In this document: positions 48,101 to 58,623 of the stretch, one piece after another
Numbering within the stretch: the first letter of the stretch is position 1
How the letters are laid out: each line of letters opens with the position of its first letter
Assembly (NCBI RefSeq): GCF_900188205.1
Contig: NZ_FZOH01000001.1
Coordinates: forward strand, 716,359-780,358
Origin: Geodermatophilus saharensis
GTDB taxonomy: Bacteria > Actinomycetota > Actinomycetes > Mycobacteriales > Geodermatophilaceae
Reading direction: 5' to 3'
Length of the DNA stretch: 64,000 nt
Notes under the pieces: generated by a model
The model's input: the letters and a program-made list of their open reading frames with translations, nothing else
Databases searched by the model: none
What the model was told of the DNA's origin: nothing
Position numbers and translations under genes: made by a program

Positions 48101-49783
48101 GTGGAGGACCTGAGACTCGACGCGACGTTCGTCGACTACCTGCTGGTGGCCGCCTACTTCGGCGTGGTGCTGATGATCGGTGCCGCTGCACGCAGACGGG
48201 TGTCCGACAGCCTGGACTTCTTCCTGTCGGGCCGCTCGCTGCCCGCGTGGGTCACCGGGCTGGCGTTCATCTCGGCCAACCTCGGGGCCGTCGAGATCGT
48301 CGGCATGTCGGCCAACGGCGCGCAGTTCGGCCTGGCCACCATGCACTACTTCTGGATCGGCGCGGTCCCGGCCATGCTGTTCCTGGGCGTCGTGATGATG
48401 CCCTTCTACTACGGGTCGAAGGTCCGCAGCGTCCCGGAGTTCATGCGCCGCCGGTTCGGCACCGGGGCCCACCTGGTCAACGCGCTCAGCTTCGCCCTGG
48501 CGCAGATCCTCATCGCCGGCATCAACCTCTACCTGCTGGCCACGATCGTCGAGGCGCTGCTGGGCTGGCCACTGTGGCTGTCGCTGATCGTCGCGGCCGC
48601 GGTGGTGCTCAGCTACATCACACTCGGCGGGCTGTCGGCGGCCATCTACAACGAGGTCCTGCAGTTCTTCGTCATCGTGGCCGCGCTGCTGCCGCTGACG
48701 CTGATCGGCCTGCACCGCGTCGGCGGCGTCGGCGGGCTCGTCGACCGGGTCACCGACTCCGGCCGCGCCGAGGAGCTCACGTCGTGGCCGGCCACGGAGC
48801 TGTCCGGGATCGGCAGCCCCGTCCTGTCGGTGATCGGCATCGTCTTCGGCCTCGGCTTCGTGCTGTCCTTCGGCTACTGGACGACGAACTTCGTCGAGGT
48901 CCAGCGGGCGATGGCGACCAAGTCGATGTCCGCGGCCCGGAGCACGCCGATCATCGGTGCCTTCCCGAAGATGTTCGTGCCGTTCATCGTCGTGATCCCG
49001 GGCATCATCGCCACGGTCCTGGTCCCGGAGGTGGTCGAGGCCCGGGCGTCGTCGGCGACGGACTTCGACTACAACAACTCGATCCTGCTGCTCATCCGCG
49101 ACACCCTGCCCAACGGGCTGCTCGGGGTGGCGCTCGCCGGCCTGCTGGCGGCGTTCATGGCGGGCATGGCGGCCAACATCTCCGCCTTCAACACCGTCTT
49201 CAGCTACGACCTGTGGCAGCAGTACGTGAAGAAGGACCGGCCCGACGGCTACTACCTCGCCGTCGGCCGGTGGGCGACCGTCGGCGCCACCGTCGCCGCC
49301 ATCGGGACGGCGATCATCGCGTCCGGCTACACCAACCTGATGGACTACCTGCAGACGCTGTTCGGCTTCTTCAACGCCCCGCTGTTCGCCACGTTCATCC
49401 TCGGCATGTTCTGGAAGCGGATGACGCCGACGGCGGGCTGGATGGGCCTGGTGTCCGGGACGCTGGCCGCGGTCGCCGTCGCCTTCCTCAGCGAGGACGC
49501 GTTCGGGGCGGCGTCGCTGGGTGTCCTCCCGATCGGTGGACAGGGCGCGAGTTTCGTCGCCGCGAGTGCCGCCTTCCTCGTCGACATCGTCGTCAGCGTC
49601 GTGGTCAGCCAGGTCACCGCGCCCAAGCCGGTCGCCCAGCTCGCCGGGCTCGTCTACTCCGAGACACCCAAGGAGCAGCGCACCGACCCCGACGCGCACC
49701 GGCTGCCCTGGTACCAGTCGCCGACCAAGCTGGCCGGCATCGCGCTGGTCATGGTCATCATCCTCAACGTGATCTTCCGCTGA
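48101..49783 (+). CDS. Sodium:solute symporter (SSS family), probable galactose importer
   Basis: 560 residues with about 13-14 membrane helices of the SSS/LeuT fold. The N terminus (VDYLLVAAYFGVVLMIG...DFFLSGRSLPAWVTGLAFIS) matches SGLT-type sugar carriers, as does the ANLGAVEIVGMSANGAQFG segment. GTG 48101 has GGAGG five bases upstream. Operon position after galT and galK supports galactose or a related sugar as substrate; that is inference from context. A small two-helix protein follows. Confidence 0.88.
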   Translation: MEDLRLDATFVDYLLVAAYFGVVLMIGAAARRRVSDSLDFFLSGRSLPAWVTGLAFISANLGAVEIVGMSANGAQFGLATMHYFWIGAVPAMLFLGVVMMPFYYGSKVRSVPEFMRRRFGTGAHLVNALSFALAQILIAGINLYLLATIVEALLGWPLWLSLIVAAAVVLSYITLGGLSAAIYNEVLQFFVIVAALLPLTLIGLHRVGGVGGLVDRVTDSGRAEELTSWPATELSGIGSPVLSVIGIVFGLGFVLSFGYWTTNFVEVQRAMATKSMSAARSTPIIGAFPKMFVPFIVVIPGIIATVLVPEVVEARASSATDFDYNNSILLLIRDTLPNGLLGVALAGLLAAFMAGMAANISAFNTVFSYDLWQQYVKKDRPDGYYLAVGRWATVGATVAAIGTAIIASGYTNLMDYLQTLFGFFNAPLFATFILGMFWKRMTPTAGWMGLVSGTLAAVAVAFLSEDAFGAASLGVLPIGGQGASFVAASAAFLVDIVVSVVVSQVTAPKPVAQLAGLVYSETPKEQRTDPDAHRLPWYQSPTKLAGIALVMVIILNVIFR

Positions 49784-49799
49784 CGTCAGGAGCACGGTC

Positions 49800-50114
49800 A
49801 TGAGCAGCAGCACCTCCGGCTCCGCCGGGACGAAGCACGCGGCCGGCGCCTTCGACGTCCGCAACGTCATCGCCGCACTGATCGGCTTCTACGGGGTCGT
49901 GCTGGTCCTCGTGGGTCTGTTCGGCGACACCCCGTCCGACCGGGACCGGACCGGTGACGTCAACGCCAACCTGTGGGCGGGGCTGGCGATGCTCGTCTTC
50001 GCCGCGGCCTTCGCGCTGTGGGTACGGCTGCGCCCGATCGTCGTCGAGGCGCCGCCGGACCGGCAGGACCCCGAGGACGACGGCAGCGGCACGCCGCAGG
50101 CCCGGGGGCACTGA
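49800..50114 (+). CDS. Small two-helix membrane protein after the symporter
   Basis: 104 residues. A Ser/Gly-rich start is followed by FDVRNVIAALIGFYGVVLVLVGLFG, a polar loop (DTPSDRDRTGDVNANLW), a second helix (AGLAMLVFAAAFALWVRLRP), and an acidic tail. ATG 49800 has CAGGAG at 49787-49792. Small partners of this type often follow SSS genes in actinobacteria, where they may assist the carrier; no function is proved. It is the last gene of the gal operon. Confidence 0.78.
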   Translation: MSSSTSGSAGTKHAAGAFDVRNVIAALIGFYGVVLVLVGLFGDTPSDRDRTGDVNANLWAGLAMLVFAAAFALWVRLRPIVVEAPPDRQDPEDDGSGTPQARGH

Positions 50115-50136
50115 GCCCGGCGGGCCCGGCGGCGGC

Positions 50137-50187
50137 GTGTGCGCAGGCGCCGCGTTCCACGCGCTGGAACGCGGCGCCCGCGCCCAC
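50137..50187. terminator. Bidirectional hairpin between the gal operon and ndgR
   Basis: Perfect 14-bp core (50146-50159 with 50165-50178), extended by a further imperfect stem. The sequence starts GTGTGCGCAGGCGCCGCGT, shared with two elements near 61.4-61.6 kb. Its right part overlaps the ndgR-like gene stop region. Confidence 0.7.
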
Positions 50188-50189
50188 CC

Positions 50190-50891
50190 TCAGCTCGCGG
50201 CGCGGGCGATGGCCGCGGCGGTCTCCAGCACCGCGCCGACCACCTCCGGGCTGGGCCGGCGGCCCAGCCGCTCGACCGGGCCGGAGATCGACACCGCGCC
50301 GAGCACGGCGCCGGCAGGGTCGCGCACCGGTGCCGACAGCGAGGCCACGCCGGCCTCGCGCTCGGCGACGCTGTGCGCCCACCCGCGCCGGCGTACGTCG
50401 AGCAGCGTGCGGGCGGTGAAGCTGGCGCCCGGCAGCAGCGGGGTGACCTCCTCGGCGGGCGCGAACGCCAGCAGCGCGTGCGCCGCCGAGCCCGCCGTCA
50501 TGGGCAGCCGCGCCCCGACCGGGACGGTGTCGCGCAGGCCGTGCGCCCGCTCGGCCACCGCCACGCACACCCGCGAGCCGCCCTCGCGCACGTAGAACTG
50601 CGCGCTCTCGCCGCTCACGTCGCGCAGCGCCACCAGGTGCCGGCCGGCCACCTGGGCGAGGTCGACGCTGCCGTGGCTGAGCTCGACCAGCGCCGGCCCG
50701 GGCGCCCAGGCGCCGGCCGCGGTGCGCCGCAGCAGCCGGTGGCCCTCCAGCGCGACGGCGAGGCGGTGGGCGGTCGCGCGCGGCAGCCCGGTGCGCCCGA
50801 CCAGGTCGGCGAGCGACGCGGGCTCGTGCGCGACGGCACGGAGGATCGTCACGGCTTTGTCCAGCACGGCCACCGGGTTAGGCTGTCCCAC
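50190..50891 (-). CDS. ndgR: IclR-family regulator, NdgR/LtbR-like
   Basis: 233-residue regulator divergent from leuCD. The winged helix reads [16 protein letters not shown]...[23 protein letters not shown], and the effector domain includes [22 protein letters not shown] and [24 protein letters not shown]. Sequence and position match Streptomyces NdgR, Corynebacterium LtbR and Rv2989, which control leuCD and other amino acid genes. GTG 50891 is chosen because homologues begin (V/M)GQP. A near-perfect palindrome lies in the short divergent gap and is the likely operator. Confidence 0.9.
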   Translation of the reverse strand: MGQPNPVAVLDKAVTILRAVAHEPASLADLVGRTGLPRATAHRLAVALEGHRLLRRTAAGAWAPGPALVELSHGSVDLAQVAGRHLVALRDVSGESAQFYVREGGSRVCVAVAERAHGLRDTVPVGARLPMTAGSAAHALLAFAPAEEVTPLLPGASFTARTLLDVRRRGWAHSVAEREAGVASLSAPVRDPAGAVLGAVSISGPVERLGRRPSPEVVGAVLETAAAIARAAS

Positions 50892-50903
50892 ACCGCGATA
50901 CTC

Positions 50904-50924
50904 CCATCTCACGTCGTGGGATGG
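50904..50924. promoter_or_regulatory. Candidate NdgR/LtbR operator between ndgR and leuC
   Basis: CCATCTCAC-GTC-GTGGGATGG, 9-bp arms with one mismatch, in the 64-bp gap between divergent starts (50891 and 50956). It is placed to control both genes. Confidence 0.6.
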
Positions 50925-50955
50925 CCACCGTGGGACCACCCACCTGGAGGGACCC

Positions 50956-52380
50956 GTGCCGAAGACCCTGGCCGAGAAGGTCTACGACGCGCACGTCGTG
51001 CGCAGCGCCGAGGGCGAGCCCGACCTGCTCTACATCGACCTGCACCTCGTGCACGAGGTGACCAGCCCCCAGGCCTTCGACGGCCTGCGGGCGGCCGGCC
51101 GCCCGGTCCGCCGTCCCGACCTCACCATGGCGACCGAGGACCACAACGTCCCCACCCTCGACGTGCTGGCGCCGATCGCCGACCCGGTGAGCCGCGCGCA
51201 GGTCGAGGCGCTGCGGGCCAACGCCGCCGAGTTCGGCATCCGGCTGGCCCCGATGGGCGACCGCGACCAGGGCATCGTGCACGTCATCGGCCCCCAGCTC
51301 GGCCTCACCCAGCCCGGCATGACGATCGTCTGCGGCGACAGCCACACCTCCACCCACGGCGCGTTCGGTGCGCTGGCCTTCGGCATCGGCACCAGCGAGG
51401 TCGAGCACGTGCTGGCCACGCAGACGCTGCCGCAGAAGCGGCCCCGGCAGATGGCGGTCACCGTCGAGGGCGAGCTGCCCGAGGGCGTCTCGGCGAAGGA
51501 CGTCATCCTCGCCGTCATCGCCCAGATCGGCACCAACGGCGCCGCCGGTCACGTCATCGAGTACCGCGGCAGCGCCATCCGGGCGCTGTCGATGGAGGCC
51601 CGGATGACGATCTGCAACATGTCGATCGAGGCCGGCGCCCGCGCCGGGATGATCGCCCCCGACGAGACCACGTTCGCCTACCTGCAGGGGCGCCCGCACG
51701 CCCCGCAGGGCGCCGACTGGGACGCCGCCGTCGAGCACTGGCGCTCGCTGCACACCGACGACGGCGCGGTCTTCGACACCGAGGTCGTCCTCCACGCCGC
51801 CGACCTCGCGCCGTTCGTCACCTGGGGCACCAACCCCGGCCAGGGCCTGCCGATCACCGGCCGGGTACCCGACCCGGCCGAGTTCGCCGACGACCACGAG
51901 CGGCGCGCCGCCGAGCAGGCGCTGGCCTACATGGGCCTGACCCCGGGCACCCCGCTGCGCGAGATCGAGGTGGACACCGTCTTCCTCGGCTCGTGCACCA
52001 ACGGCCGCATCGAGGACCTGCGCACCGCCGCGGAGCTGCTGCGCGGCCGGCGCATCGACCCGAACACCCGCATGCTCGTCGTCCCCGGGTCCGTCGGCGT
52101 CAAGCTGCAGGCCGAGGCGGAGGGCCTGGACCGGGTGTTCACCGAGGCCGGCGCCGAGTGGCGGGGGGCCGGGTGCTCGATGTGCCTGGGCATGAACCCC
52201 GACCAGCTGGCGCCGGGGGAGCGGTCGGCCTCGACCAGCAACCGCAACTTCCAGGGCCGGCAGGGCAAGGGCGGGCGCACCCACCTGGTGTCCCCGTCGG
52301 TCGCGGCCGCCACCGCGCTCACCGGCCGGCTCACCGCCCCGGCCGACCTGACCGACGCCCCCGCGACCGCTGGAGTCTGA
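50956..52380 (+). CDS. leuC: 3-isopropylmalate dehydratase, large subunit
   Basis: Aconitase-type [4Fe-4S] enzyme (474 residues) of leucine synthesis, also able to act on citramalate in the CimA route. Cluster cysteines are in [13 protein letters not shown] and [35 protein letters not shown] and [19 protein letters not shown] are diagnostic. GTG 50956 has GGAGGG a few bases upstream. leuD begins one base after the stop. Confidence 0.97.
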   Translation: MPKTLAEKVYDAHVVRSAEGEPDLLYIDLHLVHEVTSPQAFDGLRAAGRPVRRPDLTMATEDHNVPTLDVLAPIADPVSRAQVEALRANAAEFGIRLAPMGDRDQGIVHVIGPQLGLTQPGMTIVCGDSHTSTHGAFGALAFGIGTSEVEHVLATQTLPQKRPRQMAVTVEGELPEGVSAKDVILAVIAQIGTNGAAGHVIEYRGSAIRALSMEARMTICNMSIEAGARAGMIAPDETTFAYLQGRPHAPQGADWDAAVEHWRSLHTDDGAVFDTEVVLHAADLAPFVTWGTNPGQGLPITGRVPDPAEFADDHERRAAEQALAYMGLTPGTPLREIEVDTVFLGSCTNGRIEDLRTAAELLRGRRIDPNTRMLVVPGSVGVKLQAEAEGLDRVFTEAGAEWRGAGCSMCLGMNPDQLAPGERSASTSNRNFQGRQGKGGRTHLVSPSVAAATALTGRLTAPADLTDAPATAGV

Positions 52381-52381
52381 G

Positions 52382-52978
52382 ATGCAGCCCTTCACCACCC
52401 ACACCGGCACCGCGGCCCCGCTGCGGCGCAGCGCCGTCGACACCGACCAGATCATCCCGGCCGAGTACCTCAAGCGGATCACCCGCACCGGGTTCGAGGA
52501 CGGCCTGTTCGTCGCCTGGCGCACCAACGAGCCGGACTTCGTGCTGAACCGGCCCGAGCACGCCGGGGCCTCGATCCTGGTGGCCGGCCCCGACTTCGGC
52601 ACCGGCTCGTCGCGGGAGCACGCCTGCTGGGCGCTGCTCGACGGTGGCTTCCGCGTCGTCATCAGCTCGCGGTTCGCCGACATCTTCCGCAACAACTCGA
52701 CCAAGTCGGGGCTGCTCACCGTCGTGCTGCCGCAGGCCGACGTCGAGGCGCTGTGGGCGGCGGTCGAGGCCGAGCCCGCGACGCCGGTGACGGTCGACCT
52801 GCAGGCGCGGACGGTGACCCACGGCGACACGACGGTGCCGTTCGAGATCGACGACTACACCCGCTGGCGGCTGCTGGAGGGCCTCGACGACGTCGGGCTC
52901 ACCGAGCGGCACCTCGCCGACATCGAGGCCCACGAGGCCCGCCGCCCGCCCTGGCTGCCGACGGCGCTGCCTGCCTAG
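52382..52978 (+). CDS. leuD: 3-isopropylmalate dehydratase, small subunit
   Basis: Swivel-domain partner of LeuC (198 residues). [25 protein letters not shown] and [37 protein letters not shown] are the family signatures. Its TAG stop overlaps the TAG of convergent mutT1 by the four bases CTAG. There is no hairpin between the two genes, and no hupB, which follows leuD in mycobacteria. Confidence 0.97.
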   Translation: MQPFTTHTGTAAPLRRSAVDTDQIIPAEYLKRITRTGFEDGLFVAWRTNEPDFVLNRPEHAGASILVAGPDFGTGSSREHACWALLDGGFRVVISSRFADIFRNNSTKSGLLTVVLPQADVEALWAAVEAEPATPVTVDLQARTVTHGDTTVPFEIDDYTRWRLLEGLDDVGLTERHLADIEAHEARRPPWLPTALPA

Positions 52979-53901
52979 GGGGCGTCGGGGTCGGGGCCGA
53001 GGTCGCGGTAGTAGTCGGCCGACAGCTGCCCCGGGCGGCCGCCGAGGACCCACACGCTGCCCTTGGCCGCCGGCGGGGCCACCCGGGTGCCGCCGAAGCG
53101 CACGCCGAGCCCGGCGAGCGCGGCCGGGATCGCCCCGCCCTGGCTGCACACCACCCGCACGCCCGGGGTGGGCGGGGGTTCCAGCAGCCGCTCGAGCGCG
53201 GCTAGCCCGGCCTGCGGGTCGGCGGAGTACTCCTCCTCGCCGAGCTCGGGCAGCGGGCGGACCTCCAGCCCCAGCCGCTGCGCCAGGGGCTCGAGCGTCT
53301 GCCGGCAGCGCACCCGCTCGGCGCTGAACAGCTCCAGCGGGCCGAACACCGGCAGCACCGCGGCCAGCTGCTGGGCCTGCCGCCGTCCCTGCGCGTCGAG
53401 GGGGCGCTCCTCGTCGGGGCCGTCCCACTCGCGCCGGCTGCCGGCCTTGGCGTGCCGCACGAGCAGCAGCGACGGCGCCCGCGGGACGTCGTCGCGGTCG
53501 AGGTCGGTGAGCACCGCGCGGTCGTGCGGGTGGGTGACCAGCGCCGCGGCGTCGGCCACCGACAGCCAGCGCAGCTCGTCGACCTCGTCGTTGGGCTCGA
53601 ACGCCCCCGCGTCCACCGCCTGCATGAGCCAGTAGTCGACGTGCTTGGGGCCGACGGCGACCTCGTAGTGGGTGCGCACGCTGCGCCGGCCGGCCACCAC
53701 CTGCAGGCCGGTCTCCTCGCACACCTCGCGGACCGCCGCGGCCAGCGCGTTCTCCCCGGCGTCGAGCTTCCCCTTGGGCAGCGACCAGTCGTCGTAGCGC
53801 GGGCGGTGGACGACGACGGTCTCGACGCCGCCGCCGTCGGCCGGGCGCCACACCACCCCGCCGGCCGCCGCGACGACGGCGCGCGTCCGCTCAGCCGGCA
53901 T
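52975..53901 (-). CDS. mutT1: MutT1-type Nudix hydrolase with phosphoglycerate-mutase-like C domain
   Basis: 308 residues in two domains. The Nudix box is [23 protein letters not shown], preceded by YDDWSLPKG. The C-terminal histidine phosphatase-like domain starts [15 protein letters not shown] (RHxK). This is the mycobacterial MutT1 architecture, which removes oxidised nucleotides such as 8-oxo-dGTP and can act on diadenosine or nucleoside polyphosphates. ATG 53901 lies within the last bases of ppk (11-nt overlap), so it is coupled to polyphosphate kinase, as Rv2985 neighbours Rv2984. Confidence 0.92.
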   Translation of the reverse strand: MPAERTRAVVAAAGGVVWRPADGGGVETVVVHRPRYDDWSLPKGKLDAGENALAAAVREVCEETGLQVVAGRRSVRTHYEVAVGPKHVDYWLMQAVDAGAFEPNDEVDELRWLSVADAAALVTHPHDRAVLTDLDRDDVPRAPSLLLVRHAKAGSRREWDGPDEERPLDAQGRRQAQQLAAVLPVFGPLELFSAERVRCRQTLEPLAQRLGLEVRPLPELGEEEYSADPQAGLAALERLLEPPPTPGVRVVCSQGGAIPAALAGLGVRFGGTRVAPPAAKGSVWVLGGRPGQLSADYYRDLGPDPDAP

Positions 53902-55996
53902 GCTCGGTCACCGCGCGCACGAGACGGGCCTGGTAGTCGAACTCGCCGGTGCGGACCCACGCGCCGTCGGGGCCGAGCTCCCAGCACCGCACGCCCGGGG
54001 CCATCGAGGCGTCGAACACCCGCTGCAGCTCGCGCTGCGCGGTGTCGTCGCAGACCCGCAGCAGCACCTCCACCCGCCGGTCGAGGTTGCGGTGCATGAG
54101 GTCGGCGCTGCCGATCCACCACTCCGGCTCGCCGCCGTTGGTGAACGCCATGACCCGCGAGTGCTCGAGGAAGCGGCCCACGACCGAGCGCACCCGCACG
54201 TTCTCCGACAGCCCGGACACCCCGGGGCGCAGCGCGCAGATGCCGCGGATGAACAGCTCCACCGCCACCCCGGCCCGCGAGGCCTCGTAGAGCGCGTCGA
54301 TGACCTGCTCGTCGACCAGCGAGTTCACCTTGATGCGGATGCCGGCGGGGCGGCCCTGCGCCGCGTGCCGCGCCTCGCGGCGGATCTTCTCGACCAGCCC
54401 GGTGCGGATGCCGTGCGGCGCCACCATCAGCTGCCGGTAGCTCGTCTGCCGCGAGTAGCCGGTCAGCACGTTGAAGAGGTCGGTGAGGTCGGCGCCCACC
54501 CGCGGGTCGGCGGTGAGGATGCCGAGGTCCTCGTACAGCCGCGCCGTCTTGGGGTTGTAGTTGCCCGTGCCGATGTGCACGTAGCGGCGGATGACGCCGC
54601 TCTCGCGGCGCACCACCAGCGCCGTCTTGCAGTGGGTCTTCAGCCCCACCAGCCCGTAGACGACGTGGCAGCCGGCCCGCTCCAGCGACCGGGCCCAGGT
54701 GATGTTGGCCTCCTCGTCGAAGCGCGCCTTGATCTCCACCAGGACGACGACCTGCTTGCCGGCCTCGGCCGCCTCGATCAGCGCGGTGACGATGGGCGAG
54801 TCCCCCGAGGTGCGGTACAGCGTCTGCTTGATCGCCAGCACGTGCGGGTCGGCGGCGGCCTGCTCGATGAACCGCTGCACGCTCGTGGCGAACGAGTGGT
54901 ACGGGTGGTGGACGAGCACGTCGCCCTCGCGCAGCGTGGCGAACACGCTCTTGGGCGTCTCGCCCTCCGACAGCCGCGGGTGCGTGGCCGGGACGAACGG
55001 CTCGTCCTTGAGCTCGGGGCGGTCCAGGCCGTAGAGCGCCCACAGCGCCGAGAGGTCCAGCAGCCCCGGGACGGTGACGACGTCCTGCGGGTCGACCTCG
55101 AGCTCGGAGACCAGGACGGCGAGGATCTGCGGGTCCATCGTCTCGGTCACCTCCAGCCGCACCGCCGGGCCGAAGCGGCGGCGGGCCAGCTCCCGCTCGA
55201 GGGCCTGCAGCAGGTCCTCGTCGCGGTCCTCCTCGACCTCGACGTCGGCGTTGCGGGTCACCCGGAACAGGTGGTGGTCGACCACGTCGAGACCGGGGAA
55301 CAGCGCCGGCAGGTGCGCGGCGATGAGCTCCTCCAGCGGCAGGAAGGTGGCGGAGTCCCGCGAGCCCACCGTCACGAACCGCGGCACGTTGTTGGGCACC
55401 TTGAGCCGGGCGAAGCGGGGGGCGCCGGTCTCGGGGTCGCGCACCTGGACGGCGAGGTTGAGCGAGAGCCCGCTGATGTAGGGGAAGGGGTGCGCGGGGT
55501 CGACCGCCAGCGGCGTGAGCACCGGGAAGACCTGGTCGCGGAAGTACTCGCGCAGCCGCCGGGTCTCGGTCTCGGCGAGGTCGCCCCAGTGCACGATCCG
55601 GATGCCCTCGGCCTCCAGCCGTGGCGCGACGTCCTGCTGGAACACCAGCGCGTGCCGGTGCACCAGCTCCTGGGTGCGGGCGGTGACCCGCGCCAGCTGC
55701 TCGCGGATGGTCAGCCCGTCGGGGGAGCGCACCGTCAGGCCCGTGCTCTGCCGGCGCTTCAGCCCGGCGATGCGGACCATGTAGAACTCGTCGAGGTTGC
55801 CGGCGAAGATCGCCAGGAACTTGACCCGCTCGAGCAGCGGCAGGGAGGCGTCCTCGGCGAGCTCGAGCACGCGGCTGTTGAAGTCCAGCCACGACAGCTC
55901 GCGGTTGAGGAAGCGGTCGGCCGGCAGCGCCGCGCCCTCCTGCGGTGCGGCGGTGCTCTCGGGCCCGGCGAGCGGGGAGGTCGTCTCGGCTACCAC
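53891..55996 (-). CDS. ppk1: Polyphosphate kinase 1
   Basis: Makes inorganic polyphosphate from ATP (701 residues). The four-domain pattern is clear: [19 protein letters not shown] at the N terminus, [18 protein letters not shown], and the autophosphorylated histidine H474 in [47 protein letters not shown] near the C terminus is also typical. GTG 55996 is chosen since CACGAT lies six bases upstream; GTG 56014 in frame is an alternative. It is followed by mutT1. Confidence 0.96.
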   Translation of the reverse strand: MVAETTSPLAGPESTAAPQEGAALPADRFLNRELSWLDFNSRVLELAEDASLPLLERVKFLAIFAGNLDEFYMVRIAGLKRRQSTGLTVRSPDGLTIREQLARVTARTQELVHRHALVFQQDVAPRLEAEGIRIVHWGDLAETETRRLREYFRDQVFPVLTPLAVDPAHPFPYISGLSLNLAVQVRDPETGAPRFARLKVPNNVPRFVTVGSRDSATFLPLEELIAAHLPALFPGLDVVDHHLFRVTRNADVEVEEDRDEDLLQALERELARRRFGPAVRLEVTETMDPQILAVLVSELEVDPQDVVTVPGLLDLSALWALYGLDRPELKDEPFVPATHPRLSEGETPKSVFATLREGDVLVHHPYHSFATSVQRFIEQAAADPHVLAIKQTLYRTSGDSPIVTALIEAAEAGKQVVVLVEIKARFDEEANITWARSLERAGCHVVYGLVGLKTHCKTALVVRRESGVIRRYVHIGTGNYNPKTARLYEDLGILTADPRVGADLTDLFNVLTGYSRQTSYRQLMVAPHGIRTGLVEKIRREARHAAQGRPAGIRIKVNSLVDEQVIDALYEASRAGVAVELFIRGICALRPGVSGLSENVRVRSVVGRFLEHSRVMAFTNGGEPEWWIGSADLMHRNLDRRVEVLLRVCDDTAQRELQRVFDASMAPGVRCWELGPDGAWVRTGEFDYQARLVRAVTEHAG

Positions 55997-56045
55997 GCCG
56001 TCATCGTGCCCCACCCGGGTGAACGGCGACGGGCGGCGGCCGGTG

Positions 56046-56696
56046 TCAGGCCGCCGGCCGGGGGAGCCGGGGGAGCAGGGCCGCCGTCGCCGGGCCCAGG
56101 CCGAGCCCGGCGGCCTCGCGCAGGTCGGCCGGGGTGTCGACGTCGCGGCGCAGGCCCGGCCAGTCCCCGGTCAGCGCGAGCGCCCCGGAGGCGGCGTGCG
56201 CGGCGGCCGAGCCGCGGCCGAACCGCGGGTCCAGGGCAACGCCGACCGCGGTCAGCAGCGTGGTGCCGGTGGCGGCGGCGTCGGCGACGAACCCGCGCGG
56301 GACGGCGGCGGCCGCCCCCAGCGCGGCGGCCAGCTCGCCCGGCCGCAGCGCCGGCAGGTCCGACGACAGCGCCGCGACGGCGGCCGACCCGCTGGCCCGC
56401 GCGCCGTGCGCCAGCGCCGGGTTGAGCCCCCGGTCGGGCTCGTCGGGCACGGTGCGCGCCCCCAGCGCCCGCACGACCGCCGCGGCGCGCTCGTCGTCGG
56501 TGACCACGAGGACGTCGGCCACCGCGGGGCAGGCGCGCCCCGCGGCGACGGTGTCGGCGAGCAGGGCCAGCACCAGCTCGGCGTGCAGCCCGTGCCCGTC
56601 CCCGTGCCCGCTCCCGTGCCCGCCGCCGGTCAGCGGCGCCAGGCGGGTCTTGGCCGCGCCGAGCCGCTTCGCCGGGACGACCAGGGACCACCGCAC
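56046..56696 (-). CDS. fbiD: Phosphoenolpyruvate guanylyltransferase FbiD (CofC family)
   Basis: 216-residue nucleotidyltransferase for coenzyme F420 synthesis. In actinobacteria the family joins GTP and phosphoenolpyruvate. [17 protein letters not shown] is the nucleotide-binding start. [31 protein letters not shown] and [12 protein letters not shown] follow as in homologues. A His/Gly insert ([15 protein letters not shown]) after the first motif is unusual. GTG 56696 is chosen to start at the conserved strand. It lies upstream of ppk in the same order as Rv2983-Rv2984. The other F420 genes are not in view. Confidence 0.9.
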   Translation of the reverse strand: MRWSLVVPAKRLGAAKTRLAPLTGGGHGSGHGDGHGLHAELVLALLADTVAAGRACPAVADVLVVTDDERAAAVVRALGARTVPDEPDRGLNPALAHGARASGSAAVAALSSDLPALRPGELAAALGAAAAVPRGFVADAAATGTTLLTAVGVALDPRFGRGSAAAHAASGALALTGDWPGLRRDVDTPADLREAAGLGLGPATAALLPRLPRPAA

Positions 56697-56812
56697 GGTC
56701 CCATGTGAGCACACCGGCGACGGCGCGCGTGCGGTGCGGGACCCCCGGTGCGCACGCCGGCGCCGGGGAGGGTCGATCATGTGCCGGTCGCCACCAGAGC
56801 GGAGGGATGCCG

Positions 56813-57625
56813 GTGACCGAGGACCCGACCCCGGGGACCCCCGCGGTCCCGGGGCAGGCAGGGCCGCGGGTGCTGCACGAGCGCGGACGGCTGCCCTGGT
56901 CGCTGCGGCTGGCCGTGGTCGTGGTCTACCCGGTGGCCTCGCTGCTGTTCCGGCTGCGCTACCGGCACGGCGAGCGGATCCCGCGCACCGGCCCGGTGCT
57001 GCTGGTGGTCAACCACGTCTCGGTGCTCGACCCCCTCGCCTGCGCCCGCCTGGTCTACGACAACGGCCGGATCCCGCACTTCCTGGCCAAGGCGGCGGTC
57101 TTCAAGGGTGTCGCCGGCGCGATCCTGCGCCACGCCGGGCAGATCCCGGTCGCCCGCGGCTCGTCCGAGGCCCGTGGCGCGCTGGCGGCGGCCGCCGCCG
57201 ACCTCGAGGCCGGCAACGTCGTCGTCATCTACCCCGAGGGGTCGGTCACGCGCGACGCGCGGTGGTGGCCGATGCAGGCCCGCACCGGCGTCGCGCGGCT
57301 GGCGCTGACCACCGACGCGGTGGTGCTGCCGGTGGCGCAGTGGGGCCCGCAGCGGGTGCACGACTACCACACCAAGAAGCTGCACCTGCGGCTGCGCACG
57401 CCCACGGACTACCTGGTCGGCGAGCCAGTGGACCTCTCGGCGCTGCGCGCGGAGGTCCGCGCCGGGCGCCCGCTCACGCCCGACCTGCTGCGCGAGGTCA
57501 CCGACACCATCATGGGCCGGGTGCGTGACCAGCTGGCCGTCGTCCGCGGCGAACCGGCGCCGCCCGGCTTCGCCGCCCGCCCGGGCCGGCAGCTGCCCGG
57601 CGACGTCCCGGGGAGCGCCGCGTGA
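56813..57625 (+). CDS. plsC: 1-acyl-sn-glycerol-3-phosphate acyltransferase
   Basis: Membrane-associated acyltransferase (270 residues) making phosphatidic acid. Catalytic [10 protein letters not shown] (HX4D), a phosphate-binding arginine region near [14 protein letters not shown], and [20 protein letters not shown] (EGS motif) are present. One membrane-embedded helix ([18 protein letters not shown]) lies before the catalytic motif. GTG 56813 is six bases after GGAGGG; ATG 56807 is too close to that site. gpsA overlaps its end by 4 nt, so the product of GpsA can feed this pathway directly. Confidence 0.92.
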   Translation: MTEDPTPGTPAVPGQAGPRVLHERGRLPWSLRLAVVVVYPVASLLFRLRYRHGERIPRTGPVLLVVNHVSVLDPLACARLVYDNGRIPHFLAKAAVFKGVAGAILRHAGQIPVARGSSEARGALAAAAADLEAGNVVVIYPEGSVTRDARWWPMQARTGVARLALTTDAVVLPVAQWGPQRVHDYHTKKLHLRLRTPTDYLVGEPVDLSALRAEVRAGRPLTPDLLREVTDTIMGRVRDQLAVVRGEPAPPGFAARPGRQLPGDVPGSAA

Positions 57626-58623
57626 GCGGGACGCGCGCCGCCGTCCTCGGGGCCGGCTCCTGGGGGACGACGTTCGCCAAGGTGCTCGCCGACGCCGGCT
57701 GCTCGGTCACCCTGCACGCCCGCCGCCCGGAGCTGGCCGCGGCGATCACCGAGGGCCGGGAGAACCCGGACTACCTGCCCGGCGTCCGGCTGCCCGAGGC
57801 GCTGACCGCGACCACCGACGCCGGGCGGGCCCTCGACGGCGCCGACGTCGTCGTCCTCGCCGTCCCCTCGCAGTCGCTGCGGGCCAACCTGCAGCAGTGG
57901 ACGCCGCTGCTGCCGCCGGACGCCACGCTGCTGTCGCTGATGAAGGGCATCGAGCTCGGCAGCACCAAGCGGATGAGCGAGGTCATCTGCGAGGTCACCG
58001 GCGCGGGCCCGGACCGGGTGGCGGCGCTGTCGGGCCCCAACCTCGCCCGGGAGATCGCCGAGGAGCAGCCGGCGGCCACCGTGATCGCCTGCCCCGACGG
58101 CGACCGCGCGGCCACCGTCCAGGCGGCCTGCCACACGCCCTACTTCCGGCCCTACACCAACCTCGACCTGGTCGGCTGCGAGCTCGGCGGGGCGGTGAAG
58201 AACGTCATCGCGCTGGCCTGCGGCATCGCCGAGGGGATGGGGTTCGGCGACAACACCCGCGCCTCGCTCATCACCCGCGGCCTGGCCGAGACCGCCCGGC
58301 TGGGCATCGCGCTCGGTGCGGAGCCGGCCACCTTCGCCGGGCTCGCGGGCCTCGGCGACCTGGTGGCCACCTGCAGCTCGCCGCTGTCGCGCAACCGCAC
58401 GTTCGGGGAGAAGCTCGGCCGCGGCCTGTCGCTGGAGGAGGTGCAGGCCACCACCCGCCAGACCGCCGAGGGCGTCAAGAGCTGCCGGCCGGTGCTCGAC
58501 CTGGCCCGCGCGCACGGCGTCGACGTCCCGCTCACCGAGGCCGTCGTGAAGATCTGCCACGACGGCGTCCCCGCCGGCGCGGTGCTGAAGGAGATCATGA
58601 GCCGGGAAGCCAAGCCGGAGTGA
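57622..58623 (+). CDS. gpsA: Glycerol-3-phosphate dehydrogenase [NAD(P)+]
   Basis: Makes sn-glycerol-3-phosphate for phospholipids (333 residues). The NAD loop is [21 protein letters not shown]; the catalytic lysine region is [17 protein letters not shown] and is followed by [20 protein letters not shown] 57622 overlaps plsC and its stop overlaps the next gene, both by 4 nt. It stands two genes before ddl in mycobacteria, but here three other genes intervene. Confidence 0.96.
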   Translation: MSGTRAAVLGAGSWGTTFAKVLADAGCSVTLHARRPELAAAITEGRENPDYLPGVRLPEALTATTDAGRALDGADVVVLAVPSQSLRANLQQWTPLLPPDATLLSLMKGIELGSTKRMSEVICEVTGAGPDRVAALSGPNLAREIAEEQPAATVIACPDGDRAATVQAACHTPYFRPYTNLDLVGCELGGAVKNVIALACGIAEGMGFGDNTRASLITRGLAETARLGIALGAEPATFAGLAGLGDLVATCSSPLSRNRTFGEKLGRGLSLEEVQATTRQTAEGVKSCRPVLDLARAHGVDVPLTEAVVKICHDGVPAGAVLKEIMSREAKPE

